From: Typhlomys cinereus
Lineage: Eukaryota > Chordata > Mammalia > Rodentia > Platacanthomyidae
DNA: 64,000 nt
Reading direction: 5' to 3'
Assembly (NCBI GenBank): GCA_023101885.1
Contig: JALPQD010000017.1
Location: 851,428-915,427, forward strand
Below, one piece after another: positions 45,060 through 55,945 of the stretch. The translations under genes and the position numbers were made by a program. Under the pieces are notes generated by a model, which saw only the letters and a program-made list of their open reading frames with translations, searched no databases and was not told where the DNA came from. How positions within the stretch are numbered: the first letter of the stretch is position 1; the number at the start of each line of letters is the position of its first letter.

Positions 45060-45318
45060 TGCAAGTGAACTGCCAGGAAAACCTTGATTTTCAGAACTCA
45101 GATTTCCAAAGTCTTGCTGCATCCTCTGCCTGGGACTCCCCCCTCCAGGGGATGATCATGACCACCTCTCCTGTCACTAAGGGTCCCTGCTTAGATATCC
45201 TGTTAACAGAGATCCATCCTTACAAAGATGTCAGAAATAACATCTGCCCCTGTCCTGCTTTTCTCTTCCCTGAAGATCCTAATGACGACTTGACATGCAT
45301 GTAATTTGTTCCTTATCA
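45060..45318 (+). mobile_element. L2 LINE fragment (left part)
   Basis: L2-like text: GCATCCTCTGCCTGGGACTC, CCTGCTTTTCTCTTCCCTGA and TGCATGTAATTTGTTCC. The matching L2 3' end resumes at 45574 after a hAT insertion. Confidence 0.4.
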
Positions 45319-45329
45319 TCTACAGCTCC

Positions 45330-45535
45330 CAGTACAGAAATCAGCAACCGGACAGCACATATTTCAGGATTCTCAGGCTACACAGCCACCATTATAACCA
45401 CTGGCATTTGCTAGTGGTACCAGGTATGCAGCCATACATACATAAACGGACACAGTTGGGTCTTAATAAATCTTCATTTATAAAATTGGGCTGTGGGCCA
45501 GACTTGGCTGTAGGCCAGACTTGGCTAACTGCTCC
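45330..45535. mobile_element. hAT-Charlie-type DNA transposon, inserted in L2
   Basis: CAGTACAGAAATCAGCAACC, ACATATTTCAGGATTCTCAG, GGCTACACAGCC, TCTTAATAAATCTTCATTTA and TGGGCTGTGGGCCAGACTTG follow a common mammalian hAT MER element from end to end. A GCCAGACTTGGCTGTAG-like stretch is repeated once near the right end. Confidence 0.6.
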
Positions 45536-45573
45536 TGCAGCAGAAACTTCCATGATGTCAATATGATCCATGA

Positions 45574-45650
45574 GAATTCTGTCTGTCTTGCTCACTACTG
45601 GACCCTCGGGGCTTGGCACATAGTAGGTGCTTAATTAGTAACTTTTAAAG
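45574..45650 (+). mobile_element. L2 LINE 3' end
   Basis: GAATTCTGTCTGTCTTGCTC, ACTACTGGACCCTCGGGGCT and TGGCACATAGTAGGTGCTTA match the conserved L2 3' terminus well. Confidence 0.75.
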
Positions 45651-45739
45651 ACTGTGTCAGTGAACAGAGTCCAGTGGAAAACAGGCAGATGCATAGGAAA
45701 TTACACCTAATGAGTATGTGTATATGTGTGTATTTCCTT

Positions 45740-46150
45740 TGTGAAGGTTCATGTGCTGAGTTGATTGGGCCATGCTGTCCAGATATATGTAAAATATTAT
45801 TCTGAATGTTCCTGGAGGAGTGATATCAGGTGAGGTTAACCCAGTAGAAGTGGAGCAGGTTGCTCACTGTGATGTGGGTTGGTCCTTATTCAGTCAGTTG
45901 AAGACCTGAATAGAGCAGGAGATGGTTGAATTGCTGACCCCTCCCTCCTCCACTCCATCCTCCCCCTCCAGCCAGAGGGACTCCTGCCAACAGATAGATG
46001 TTGGATTTGAACAACAATATTGGCCACCGTGTCTGCTAGCAGATTCTGGACTTGCCCTCATGATGGAAATTCCCCCAAATCAGCTGATCGATAAACAAAA
46101 GCACTTTGTTTTTGCTTTGTTTCTGGAGTCCGTTGGTTAATAATCTGATC
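45740..46150 (+). mobile_element. MLT1-type MaLR LTR
   Basis: TGTGAAGGTTCATGTGCTGA, GATTGGGCCATGCTGTCCAG, AATATTATTCTGAATG, ATGTGGGTTGGTCCTTATTC, AGTTGAAGACCTGAATAGAG and a final TTTCTGGAGTCCGTTGGTTA follow the MLT1 order. It is complete in layout and old. Confidence 0.8.
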
Positions 46151-47176
46151 TACATAGAAGAGATTTGCTCCACTGGCAAAAGAAGGATCTAGGGGCTTCT
46201 TTGGAGCTAGAAGCTTTCCTCCCAAATGAGCTTCAATTCCCTTCACTGCGACCTTCAGTGGAGACTTGGAGCTTTCAAAGAAACGTGCAAACTCTCCGTA
46301 GCACGCAAGACTTCCGAGCCTGACTCCTGCCCCCCTCTGCCTCCACACGCAGGCAACTTTGGCAAGCAGGAACCCCACCAGTGCAAGCCACTTCCTGCCT
46401 CCCATCCCCGCCCTTGCAGCCTAAGTCTACTCCGCCACCTCCTCCGAGTGACATCCCACCCACTTGTCACTTGTCTATTCCTCCTCGTCCTTCAATACTT
46501 CCCTTGGGATCCCCCACAGGAGAGGATTAGGGAGGGGGCCCCTGCTCTACCACCACCCCACCCCAAGGAACCTCCCGCATGGCTGATGTGGCTCGTGTCT
46601 CCCCCAGAGAGCTTTCAGCTCCTGGAAGGCAGATTCTCTGTTCATTACCCACCCACCTCTTCCCACCTCCCAGTCGCTATGTGTGTGCCCAACATGCAAT
46701 GAAGACATTATGAGGCAATTAGATGAATAAACAAACAAAATATTTTAAGAAATTAAACCACGTGTAAGATATGGTGTCACATATCTGCAATCTGTGTAAG
46801 AACGCAGCTTAGAACTGCACAAGGGCGATGAATAACCAAACTCTAGGGGCTTGTGAAATCCCTCAGAGGGGGCTCTGCTGGCACAGAACGTGGATTGTTG
46901 GAGGGAGAAAAGCGGGGTGGTCCTCTTGGTCCCATCCCATTCTTCTTCCCAGACTCTCAAAACCCTGTTGGGGCAGAAGTATGGAAAAGAGCTTAAGAAA
47001 GCAGCTCACACAGCCCATTGGACAATCTTCTATCATTTCCACCTACAGAAGGATTTGGAGGCCCAGATCTGTTTTTTTTTTTTTTCAATAGACATCAATG
47101 GGAAAATAGGATTTACTTTATGACAGCAAACAGACAACTTTGTTAACATAGATCTGATTCATAAAAGCGGGTTTCC
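46151..47176. other. unique noncoding stretch
   Basis: A C-rich patch at 46325-46680 contains a 158-codon frame (46226-46702) overlapped by three minus-strand frames. It has no recognisable domain. Confidence 0.35.
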
Positions 47177-47385
47177 TGAGATGAAGAGACAGCTCAGTTG
47201 GTAAACTACTTGCCACACAAGGATGAGAACCTGACTCACATCCCCAGAGTTCTTACAAAAATAAAATTAATTAATTAGTGGCATGTGCTTATAATCCTAA
47301 CACTAGGTCTCACTGGTCAACTAGTTGAGCTAAGCTGTTAAGCTCCAAGTCAGTCAAAGACGTTCATAAAAATCAAGGCACGTGG
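47177..47385 (+). mobile_element. B4A-type SINE, 5' part, split by an LTR
   Basis: Head GATGAAGAGACAGCTCAGTT, then GTGGCATGTGCTTATAATCC and GTTAAGCTCCAAGTCAGTCA in B4A order. The element is interrupted at 47386 by an LTR and resumes at 47815. Confidence 0.65.
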
Positions 47386-47814
47386 TGTGGTAGAGAGCTA
47401 CTGGTATCAACTTGGCAATTGAAGGCTGGAATTCTGGGAACATTTGTAAAGAACGAGTAGCTGAGTTAGGCGCCAAGCAACCCTGATGGAGACTGTCTAA
47501 TTGAGAGGGGGAATCCCAGCCCATGCTGGGTGAGACCACCCCCTGGGCAGATGGATGGGAGCTGGTTAAGTACATTGGCATTCTTTGGCATACTTGTAGA
47601 GACGTGCTGTTGTCTGGCAAGGAAAGTCTGCCCCTCTCTCAGCAGGCATGTAGTTATGGTGTGGCCAGTTCCCTCGGCTTTGGTCTTGGTGTGGACTCTC
47701 TGCCAAGCTGGAGTAAGAACCATAACCAAACTTCACAAGCCAAGAATAAAAGCCCTTGTTTCCCTTAGCCATTTTGTCCTGAATTTACCAATAGCATGCA
47801 GACTAACTATAACA
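47386..47814 (+). mobile_element. solo MaLR LTR (ORR1/MT-like), nested in a SINE
   Basis: A 429 bp element starting TGTGGTAGAGAGCTACTGGT and ending GACTAACTATAACA, so it has TG...CA termini. Flanking 5-mers CGTGG (47381-47385) and CGTGA (47815-47819) are a near-perfect 5 bp target-site duplication, the MaLR size. The polyadenylation-like AAGAATAAAAGCCC (47741) is where a MaLR LTR would have it. No internal viral region is left. Confidence 0.8.
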
Positions 47815-47885
47815 CGTGACACCCTAAATAATGATATCAATGACCTCTGGCCCCTACACATAACACATAGACACACCACCACCGC
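47815..47885 (+). mobile_element. B4A-type SINE, 3' part
   Basis: GACACCCTAAATAATGATAT, CAATGACCTCTGGCCCCTAC and a CA-rich tail match the B4A 3' end missing from 47177-47385. Confidence 0.65.
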
Positions 47886-47989
47886 CACTAGTAGCTAGTT
47901 TCCCTGAGTGGGTAGAGCTTTCATTAGCAACACTGTCTTTGAAAGTGGCTTCAACCCACACTGTCCCTGGAGGATAAAGCTTAACCAGA

Positions 47990-48140
47990 GTCCAAGCCTC
48001 AAGGCTTCCTGGTTCTGGCACTGACTAGACTCTTCTAGAACCTTGATGTTTCACCCTTGATTTCTCGGTGCCTCAGTCTCTGCATCTGTAAAACAGGAAG
48101 GATAACCCTGCCACCTGGCAGCCAGGAGGGTCGTGACAGG
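47990..48140 (+). mobile_element. MIR SINE
   Basis: CCTGGTTCTGGCACTGACTA, TGATTTCTCGGTGCCTCAGT, CTCTGCATCTGTAAAACAGG and AAGGATAACCCTGCCACCTG are clear MIR landmarks. Confidence 0.8.
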
Positions 48141-48169
48141 CACACGGCAGCATCTGTCACACTGCGTTG

Positions 48170-48560
48170 TCACGAATTCCGCTCTCGGGATCTGAAGTGG
48201 TAGGGGCAGTATTTCTGAAAATGCCGGCTATCATCCAAAAGGGTTATTTCAATCAAAAGGCTTTCTTCAGGAGCACTTCATAAAGGAAAAGCGAAAGCAT
48301 GCACATTCTCCTGGGAACCATCATAATTAGTCCCAGTAACAGTTGGGCCATTTTTTTTTCAGTTCATTTATAGTCAGATTCTGCAAAATTGAAAACATCC
48401 AACATCTGGGCTGAAAAACTTGTACAAAGACAGAAAGCCCCCCAAATGGGCATGTGTGGGCTCGGTGGCATAGGAGCCAGATGTACTCTTTGCTTCAACT
48501 GTTCTTTCCAACCTTTAAGGGGAAAATATAATGGAATTTTCATGCTTATCAAAATCCTAA
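48170..48560. other. unique stretch, possibly constrained
   Basis: Repeat-free sequence between a MIR and B1-type elements, with TTTCAATCAAAAGGC and CATCATAATTAGTCC motifs. It is a weak candidate regulatory element. Confidence 0.2.
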
Positions 48561-48711
48561 TTTTTCAGCTTCATCTCTAAATTTGGAAAGTATCTTTCTT
48601 GACTATTTGTAAATTTAAGATCTTTCCAGACAGTCAAAAATTCCAAGAAAGGAATCTTTCAATAATATACAGAAGACTCAGGTGTGTATATTTAATAATA
48701 TTCAGAAGAAT

Positions 48712-48822
48712 CACCTGTAACCCTAGAACTCTGGGAAGCTGAGGCAGGAGAATTGCTGTAAGAGCTGTGTAGTGAGTTCAAGGCCTGTCTGGACTATGCA
48801 GTAAGACGCCGCCTCAAACAGA
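48712..48822 (+). mobile_element. B1-like SINE
   Basis: CACCTGTAACCCTAGAACTC, GGGAAGCTGAGGCAGGAGAA, GTGAGTTCAAGGCCTGTCTG and CGCCGCCTCAAACAG follow the B1 consensus. Confidence 0.75.
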
Positions 48823-48826
48823 TAGT

Positions 48827-49085
48827 TCAGGAGCTAAGAACATGGTTTCACGAGGGAAGTGTCCTCAAGCAAGGGTCCCATGTGAAAAGTGAGCAAGGTA
48901 GCACATTTGCAAACTAAGTGTGGGGGAGGCAGAGAGAGGTGGTCCATGGGCCTCGCCTTAGCCTAAGTGGTGAATTCCAGGCCAATGAAAGACCCCATGT
49001 CAAAGCAAGGTGGGCAGCACTTGAAGATGTCTGAGGCTGACTCGCCGCCTCTCTGTGCACACACATTCACAGATACACACACATA
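48827..49085 (+). mobile_element. B4A/RSINE1-type SINE
   Basis: GGAGCTAAGAACATGGTTTC head (decayed), body AGTGTGGGGGAGGCAGAGAG and GTGAATTCCAGGCCAATGAA, then ACCCCATGTCAAAGCAAGGT and CTTGAAGATGTCTGAGGCTG with a CA-rich tail. Confidence 0.65.
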
Positions 49086-49122
49086 GACAGATGAGAGAAG
49101 ACAGACAGACAGACAGACAGAC

Positions 49123-49320
49123 ACTGGGTGGAAATGGCAATGGCTTGCATTCATGGCCAGAAGGCAGAGCCTGGGAAACCCCAGAGTGAACTGATAAGGA
49201 GGTAGAGCAGTCCAGGATGACTCCCAATGTCGCCTTTGGACCTCTACAGACACACACTCTCAAGTGCACTCTGGTACACGTGCCTGCACACACATGCACA
49301 TACACACTACCTACATACAA
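49123..49320 (+). mobile_element. lineage-type B2-like SINE, 5' truncated
   Basis: ACTGGGTGGAAATGGCAATG, AGAAGGCAGAGCCTGGGAAA, CCCAGAGTGAACTGATAAGG and TCCCAATGTCGCCTTTGGAC with a CA-rich 3' end. A short (CAGA)n run (about 49100-49122) replaces the head. Confidence 0.75.
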
Positions 49321-49327
49321 AAAAATA

Positions 49328-49570
49328 GATAATAGCTGGGTAGGTCGATGATAGATAGGAAGATAGATAATGATGACTGATGACAGATGTGACAGATGTT
49401 GACCAAAACAGAGATAGATGCTAGATTATAGATGATAGATGATTGTGATACAGGTAGATGATGGATAGTTCATAGATAGATGACAGATAGATGATAGGTC
49501 AATAGATTGATATATGATAGATAGATATATGATAGATAGATAGATAGATAGATAGATGATGGATAGATAG

Positions 49571-49614
<44 letters not shown>

Positions 49615-49656
49615 CAGATAGACAGATAGACAGACAGATAGATGATGGATAGATAG

Positions 49657-49692
<36 letters not shown>

Positions 49693-49724
49693 CAGACAGA
49701 TAGATGATGGATAGATAGTGGATG

Positions 49725-49774
<50 letters not shown>

Positions 49775-49802
49775 CAGACAGATAGATGATGGATAGATAG
49801 TG

Positions 49803-49844
<42 letters not shown>

Positions 49845-49878
49845 CAGATAGATGATGGATAGATAGTGGATAGATAGG
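49328..49878 (+). repeat. (GATA)n array with higher-order steps
   Basis: About 550 bp of GATA units with GACA and GATG variants. A GATGATGGATAGATAGT block recurs at 49555, 49641, 49703, 49785 and 49851 (steps of 86, 62, 82 and 66 bp), so the array has a higher-order pattern. It starts at the A-rich 3' tail of the SINE at 49123-49320. The 155-codon minus-strand frame through it is an artefact of the repeat. Confidence 0.95.
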
Positions 49879-50849
49879 TAACTTGGAGCTCAAGCTACAG
49901 CCACATAAATATTTTTAACTGTTGGACATCGTGCCCAGGGTGCAAGTTCTGCCCCAGCACATCAGTGTCAGCTTTCACGAGGACAAATTCTAGTGGAGTT
50001 GCCACCACAGCATTGTGAGACTCTGAGCTGGCCTGTACAGACACCATCTCATTCAATCTTCACATTCAAGCCGTGAAGTCTGTGCTGCCAGTTCCTCCAC
50101 TTGACGTGTAAGATACCCAGACAACCCGTGGATATGAAGGTTTATTAAACCTCTACGACTACTACAAGAAAAAATGCACCACGTTGGTTTGATGTTTAAA
50201 GGTAAATTTCACTTAATTGACATTAATACAGCAGGAATCCAAGACCACCTTTATGGAGCTAAGTGACTGCAACCATGCTAAGGTGGGAAAGCTACAGAGC
50301 CCTCCATACAGCTTCCAGAGGTCAGAAAGACTGGGCTTTGGAATACTCCTGTCCCCTTGCACTCTGGGGAATGGAGAAGAACAGGTGCACTCTCGCAGCA
50401 CCTCTGCCAAAGAAAGGCTCTATTAAGTTCCTGTCATTTCCAGCACGCTACCCAACAGCATCATTCTGGAAGATTCCTCAGGGCAGCCAGGGCACTGACG
50501 AGATTGCCAAGCAGGCTGAGACAATCTTCTGGGGAACTCTATGGAAGGTTTGGTGAACAGGGATAAAGGGAGCACATTCGCATTGCCTTGTTTCATGAAG
50601 AAGGGAACACGCACGACAACGCTTGATTACAAAGCCTCATTTTACACACCCTAGGTAAGATGCTGACTCTGGGGTGGAGGCCCAGCCCGGCTTGCCGCCC
50701 TGTCGAGCCACGCGCTTTCTGAAGAGCAAGGACCTGCTTCCACTCCCAGAGCTGGGTTAGAGAACACTGGAAGGGTTGATGCGCGCAGCATTTAACTTTA
50801 AACATTTCTTCATGGAAATTTACAATGCACATAATTTACATATTCAATA
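49879..50849. other. unique noncoding stretch
   Basis: No repeat or gene recognised. Confidence 0.3.
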
Positions 50850-51060
50850 CCAGTGACAATTTACTTCTCCCATCTGAACAGGGCTTTCAACTATGCCACT
50901 TGAACTAAATTAATAAACAGTAATTACAGAATGTTGTGTGAGCTAGCTGTTGATGTTGAGCAGATTCTAATCAACACCTTCTTTTAAGGGCCAATTAGAG
51001 CTGAATGTATGCAATATAAACATCTTCGAGTATTTAGACATGAACCACAGAACAAGGTAA
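50850..51060. other. candidate conserved noncoding element
   Basis: Repeat-free AT-rich sequence with TGAACTAAATTAATAAACAG, AGTAATTACAGAATG, GGGCCAATTAGAGC and ATGCAATATAAAC motifs, ending at a poly-A run (51059-51072). It resembles developmental regulatory DNA. Confidence 0.35.
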
Positions 51061-51963
51061 AAAAAAAAAAAAGTAGGAAATCTGAACAATCGGGGGACGA
51101 GTCCGTCAAACCTGGAGAGATGGACCCTTTTTAGCAGGTCTTTGAAGCTACGTTAATTTCTTCAAATGAGATTTTGTGAAGTAATACGGGACTCCAGGGA
51201 CTCTTTAGACCAAGCCCCATCCGTTCAGGGGTTTCTCCACTATCTTGTCTTATTTTCCATATGCTTCAAGTTTGGCAGCATCAGTTTTTAAATTGCCTCC
51301 AACACTTTTCTCCTTAATTCATGTGCATCTCAGCGAAAACTTAATCTCCATATTTCTGACTCATTTATGTATAAATCATCAACGTGCTAGTTGGTATCTA
51401 AGAAACCTTTCCCGAGGCCCCCATCTCTGCCGGCCAGGTGCTACACAAGCACAGAGCGTGTATCCCAGTCCCCACAATGGGAACTGTGAGCTCAGGTGTC
51501 CACACGTCGGGGAGGGACGGCCACGGGATGGTCTCTTGGCCACTTGTGACCTTGGCAGCATCAGCAGGAAGGCTGGGGGCCTTTGGGAAAGGGGAGCAAT
51601 TCCAACCATGGGCAAAAGCTTTGGGTGATGCACAGACCTGCACCTGGTGACCCATGTCCCTGGGGGTGAGAGGGTCTCTCCAGGGACTGGCTGGAAGTGG
51701 GCACTATTCTTCGTGGGACAGATCTTGGCACCTCCACCAGGCCATGACTGTAGGAATTGGTGACTAGACCCCCAGGATGCACATGGCCCGTACCCTGCTT
51801 CTCTTGAGCTGACCTCCACTGTTGCAATATACTGACTATCGTTACCCCTCCTTTTAAACTCTGACATTCTCCTCTTCTCCCCTTGGAAGTAGTCTCATCT
51901 CTGTCCAGGTCAAACCTAATCTTGGGGCTAAGCTTTAAACTCATTTTCCCCTGATTCATTTTC

Positions 51964-51964
<1 letters not shown>
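51061..51964. other. unique noncoding stretch
   Basis: 51110-51380 may continue the candidate element to the left. 51400-51850 is GC-richer with overlapping frames on both strands (up to 171 codons, minus, running into the TC array) and no recognisable domain. Confidence 0.3.

Positions 51965-52020
<56 letters not shown>
51965..52020 (+). repeat. (CTGT)n(CT)n microsatellite
   Basis: A short CTGT run followed by about 17 TC units. Confidence 0.95.
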
Positions 52021-52022
<2 letters not shown>

Positions 52023-53019
52023 TACAGTTTTTCTGCACATTGTCAATAAATTCACAACCAAAGAACTTAGGAACAAGGGCGTTTTATTCCTCCTTTCGAT
52101 CTCCGTTACAGTTCTTATTCCAGCTTGGCAGGAGAGTTCATGATGCCAAGAGCCAAAGGAACAGGCACACCGTGTCCACAGGAATCACATCATTTGCAAG
52201 TCTGCTCACGTTACTGAACCAGCTCCCTCCATCTTATCTTCGTGCCCAGGGAATAGTCCCACCCACTGTGGGCAGAGTCTTTCCACGTCAATCAGACACC
52301 TCCTGCAGGCATGCTCAGGGCTTGTCTTAACTACTAATTCTTCATGGGTGTGCCTAGAGCTCAGCCTTCAATTGTCAAGGCAACACCTATATACTTAACT
52401 AGTTCTCTCTCCCCCAACTCCCGCGTCTGTCTGTCTCTTTCCCTTCTCTCTCGCCCCCTCATTTTTCACACCCCCATTTCTCTCTTCTTTCTCTCTGTCA
52501 CCTCCAGCCCCCCCATGATCTCTATTGTCCAGGACTGGACCGTAAGTTGCTTTGAAGCACCTTGAAGAAAAGCTAACTCCATTGCCTTTCACCTTTTCAG
52601 GGAGCAGGTGCGCCCTCTCCCCCACCCCCAACTCCCCCACATTACAGACAGCTGGGGACAGAGGTTTGGTACTTTATAGAGCTTTGATATAGCACTTAGC
52701 ATAGGACTATTTATGTGAGCAAGTGATAAATGCATATTTGTCAAATGAATATGAATGAAGCTTTCTTTAAAGTCAACAAAATGAAAGTCTCTGTTTGGCT
52801 TCAAATATTTTCTCAATAACATTTGGAAGTCTAATGCTAGACTCGGGGCTGAAAAGCAAAACTCCAAGATGGCTCTCATTTACTAGGCTCGTGAGCAGAG
52901 CAGAACGATTGCAGCGGGGCTTTGGACAGATCGACCTGAAATTATTCTGTGTCTGCATTTGATGCGCACCAGACAAGGTTCCACTAGTGAAAAGCAGCTG
53001 CTGATTTTTGCTCAGTACA

Positions 53020-53022
<3 letters not shown>
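52021..53022. other. mostly unique; weak L2/MIR-like patch
   Basis: 52650-52760 (TATAGCACTTAGCATAGGAC, ending TGAATATGAATGAA) resembles a MIR or L2 3' end. 52400-52520 is pyrimidine-rich. No gene recognised. Confidence 0.35.

Positions 53023-53060
<38 letters not shown>
53023..53060 (+). repeat. (CA)n microsatellite
   Basis: About 19 CA units. Confidence 0.95.
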
Positions 53061-53061
<1 letters not shown>

Positions 53062-53579
53062 CCCACAGCGATGACAACAGTGATTGGCTTATGGAGTGTC
53101 CCCAGTCAGAAGGGAAGAGCTCTCCCACTCTCTCAAGTAGGCTACAGACTGAGTTTCTGGGGTGCTAACCAGGTTTGCCCTAGGACAGGTTGTCACCTGG
53201 GACAGGGGTCCTGCGCCTCCTGTCTCCGCCATTTGAGAGCAGGTCCTTCTTGGCCTTCTTCTCTTGAGGCGCCTCGTTGCCCCCTGGCCTACTTTCCAGA
53301 GTGGCGGGGGTAGGAAAGGCGTCCTGCGGCTCCTCCGTAGGGACAGGGTTTTGCCCACACCCAAAACCTGAGCACCATCTCTGTGGAGGAGAGAACAGGG
53401 GCTTTGGGGTGTCACAAGATTGGCCCCAACACCTGCGTCAACCACCAGGCAGCAGCCCTGGCTTCCGGTTGTTTCCTGCCGCTCTCGGTGCGTGTGCTCG
53501 TCTGAGAACGCAAGTCCGTCAGCACGGAACCGCGTACTGCACTTCTGAGAAACGTCTGTGTCCTTTACAGTCTCGCATT
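53061..53579. other. unique, moderately CpG-containing stretch
   Basis: 53460-53550 retains several CpGs (GTGCGTGTGCTCGTCTGAGA, GGAACCGCGTACTGC). It is too short and sparse for a CpG island call. No gene recognised. Confidence 0.3.
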
Positions 53580-53920
53580 TTTTAATCTCCCTTTCTGGTC
53601 TCTTCCCTTCCTTTCTCTTCCTCTACCTTTTTCCCTCTCCTTGTTTGTCTGTCTTTTCCTTTTCTTCATTTACTTTTTACCTTATTCTTGTCGTTCCTTT
53701 CTTCTCATCCTTTCCTCACCCTTCTTCCCCTCCCCTTCCTTCCCCTCTTCCCCTTATGTTTCTCCTTTTCCTCCCTTTTGTCTCCTGGCTCTTCCCCTCC
53801 TCTCTTCCTCCATGCTCCTTTTTCCATTCCCTTTCTCCCTTTCCCCCTTTCCTCTCCTTTCTCCTCTTCCTCTTCCTCCTCTTCCTCTCTCTCTCCTCAC
53901 TTTGTTCCCTACAACAAATG
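53580..53920. repeat. long polypyrimidine tract
   Basis: About 340 bp of mostly C and T (CTTCC, CTCTTCC, CCTTTT units) on the plus strand. Overlapping frames in several phases translate it to S/F/L/P-rich strings and are artefacts. Confidence 0.85.
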
Positions 53921-54099
53921 AGTCCGGTGCTATCAATCATGCACGTAGGATCGTCTCTTTTCCTTACACCCCTCCCCTTGCCATTAGCTCACCCACAATA
54001 GCTCCAACCAAGTTTTTCTAACTTAGTTTCCTTCTCTTTTCTACGTTGTTCTGGTTCCCTGGTTATCTGAAGACATAACTCCCTTATATGAAATGTACA

Positions 54100-54600
54100 A
54101 TGCTCTCGAATTAAAACTAAGCTCCCAGACAATATATTCAACACCTTTCACAGTCTACACAAATCTGGTCTCATCTCCAACAAGCGCCTGAAGCTCCCCC
54201 AGGCTTTCTGCTGGGTTCTTGCCAGTGCCTGGCTGCGCTGTGTCCCCAATCCTGTCAGTGTCCCGAAGCACTGTGTCCTCTCTGCCTGGGCTCTTTCCTA
54301 CCCAACCCAACGAGCCCGCCACACATCTACAGAACGTCCCTGACGTAGCTGAGTGCATGTTCTTCTGAAACACCTTCCTTGACCCACACAGACTAGCTTG
54401 GGGTCTCCCCCTGAGCTTACAACTAATTAATTACGGCATCCTGGCCTCTTTCCACACACTGCCTATGTCTCGGTTTCTCTTTACATCCCTCCAGTGATAT
54501 CCCCCCTGAATCCAAAGTTCTTCCACCCTGGCTGTCTCTTCCTAATTATAAGTCCATGCTACACTAATTCATCCTGTGACTCTAGAATATTAGCTTTCTA
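54100..54600 (+). mobile_element. L2 LINE 3' region
   Basis: L2-style landmarks in order: CACAAATCTGGTCTCATCTC, CTGCCTGGGCTCTTTCCTAC, CTGAAACACCTTCCTTGACC, GGGTCTCCCCCTGAGC and ATGTCTCGGTTTCTCTTTAC. Diverged and noncoding. Confidence 0.6.
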
Positions 54601-54737
54601 GCCTGGCCTTTGGTGTCAGAGAATCCAAATTCCCAATCTTAGCTTTCTTGCATACTAATTCTAGGAACTTAAAGAATACTCCAACTTGCTGAGTGTTTAA
54701 AAGGCTCTTCTTCATATAGCCCTTGTAAAGACTGAAT

Positions 54738-55654
54738 GATATAGATCAGCAGAACAGAATCTAATTTTTCAGGGTCAATTGATTGTCTATAAGATGTCAA
54801 GATAATTGAACAGGAAAAAAATAGGTCTTTTAGCAAATGCTGTGGGAACAAATGATTATCAACCTGAAGAAGAAAGACAACAGACCCCTACCTCACATCA
54901 TATATAAAAATTAACTGAGCAACTACAGGAGTTGCACAGTAAAAAATGTCAGAATAAAGCCTAGGAATGAATTTAGAATGAGTGATTTCTTAGACACGAC
55001 ATCAAAAGCACAAGACACAAAAGAAATAGATTGGACTTTGCTAAAACAAAAGGACACTGCTAAAGTAAAAAGCCACCATGCAACAGGATAACACATTACT
55101 AAATCAGACATGTAATAAGGAAGTCATAATCTGAAGAGACAAGAAACATTTACAACTCAGTAAAAGAAAATGGCAACAAATAATCCCATTCGAAAGCATA
55201 CAAAGGATTCGAACGACTATTTCTCACAAAATATATAGATGGTCAATTGCACATGAAACTATATTCAACATCATTTGTTCAGAAATGCAAAATAAATCAT
55301 TAGACGCCACTTCATCCCCAGTAGGATGGTTAAACTACAAAAGGCAGACAATAACAGGTTAACAGCTATCCAGAAAGTTAAACATAGTTACCACATGATC
55401 TAGCAATTCTACTTTAAGGGAAATATCCTTAAGAGTCAAAACCATATGTCCTCAGAAAGACTTCCATATAAATATCTATAGTACTGCTACTCATCAAAGT
55501 CAAATATGGAAGCAACTCCAATATCCATCAATTGACAAACAAACAGAATACAGAATATCTGGATTATGGAATATTATTTGGTAATAAAAAAGGTAATAAA
55601 AAACATGCTAAGTATTATAAGTCAGGACACACATATATGGAATAATTTCATTTA
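54738..55654 (+). mobile_element. L1 ORF2 end plus 3' UTR, left part
   Basis: A decayed L1 copy: ATAGATCAGCAGAACAGAAT, CAGACCCCTACCTCACATCA, TTCTTAGACACGACATCAAA, GGATTCGAACGACTATTTCT, CCACTTCATCCCCAGTAGGA, CCACATGATCTAGCAATTCT and GGAATATTATTTGGTAATAA. The reverse transcriptase C-terminal region carries stops and frameshifts, so it is inactive. It is 5' truncated and interrupted by a SINE at 55655. Confidence 0.85.
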
Positions 55655-55901
55655 GGGCCTGGAGAAATGGCTCAGAGGATAAAGCCTTTTCCATAAAAGT
55701 AAAAGGACTTGAGTTTGGATCCCAGATCCCATGTAAAAATGCCAAGCAGAAATGTCAGTGATCTGCAATTCTGGCCTTGGAAGGCAGAGCCTGGGAAACC
55801 TAGAAAACCTCAAAGCAAAACATAAGAAGGTAGAGCAATCCAGGATAATTCCCAATGTCACCCTTGGGCCTTGATATACACATACACTCAAGTGTCCTCT
55901 T

Positions 55902-55943
<42 letters not shown>
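55655..55943 (+). mobile_element. lineage-type B2-like SINE, inside L1
   Basis: Head GGCCTGGAGAAATGGCTCAG, GGATCCCAGATCCCATG, body GGAAGGCAGAGCCTGGGAAA, TTCCCAATGTCACCCTTGGG and a (CA)n tail at 55903-55943. It splits the L1 3' UTR and so postdates it. Confidence 0.88.

Positions 55944-55945
<2 letters not shown>

Noticed and set aside
49328..49878. CRISPR-like regular repeats
   Set aside because: The periodicity comes from a GATA microsatellite in a mammalian genome; there are no spacers.
49426..49893. 155-codon minus-strand frame
   Set aside because: It is the translation of the (GATA)n array, not a protein.
53558..54021. Overlapping frames encoding S/F/L/P-rich proteins
   Set aside because: Artefact of the polypyrimidine tract: all phases avoid stops because TAA, TAG and TGA are scarce in C/T-only sequence.
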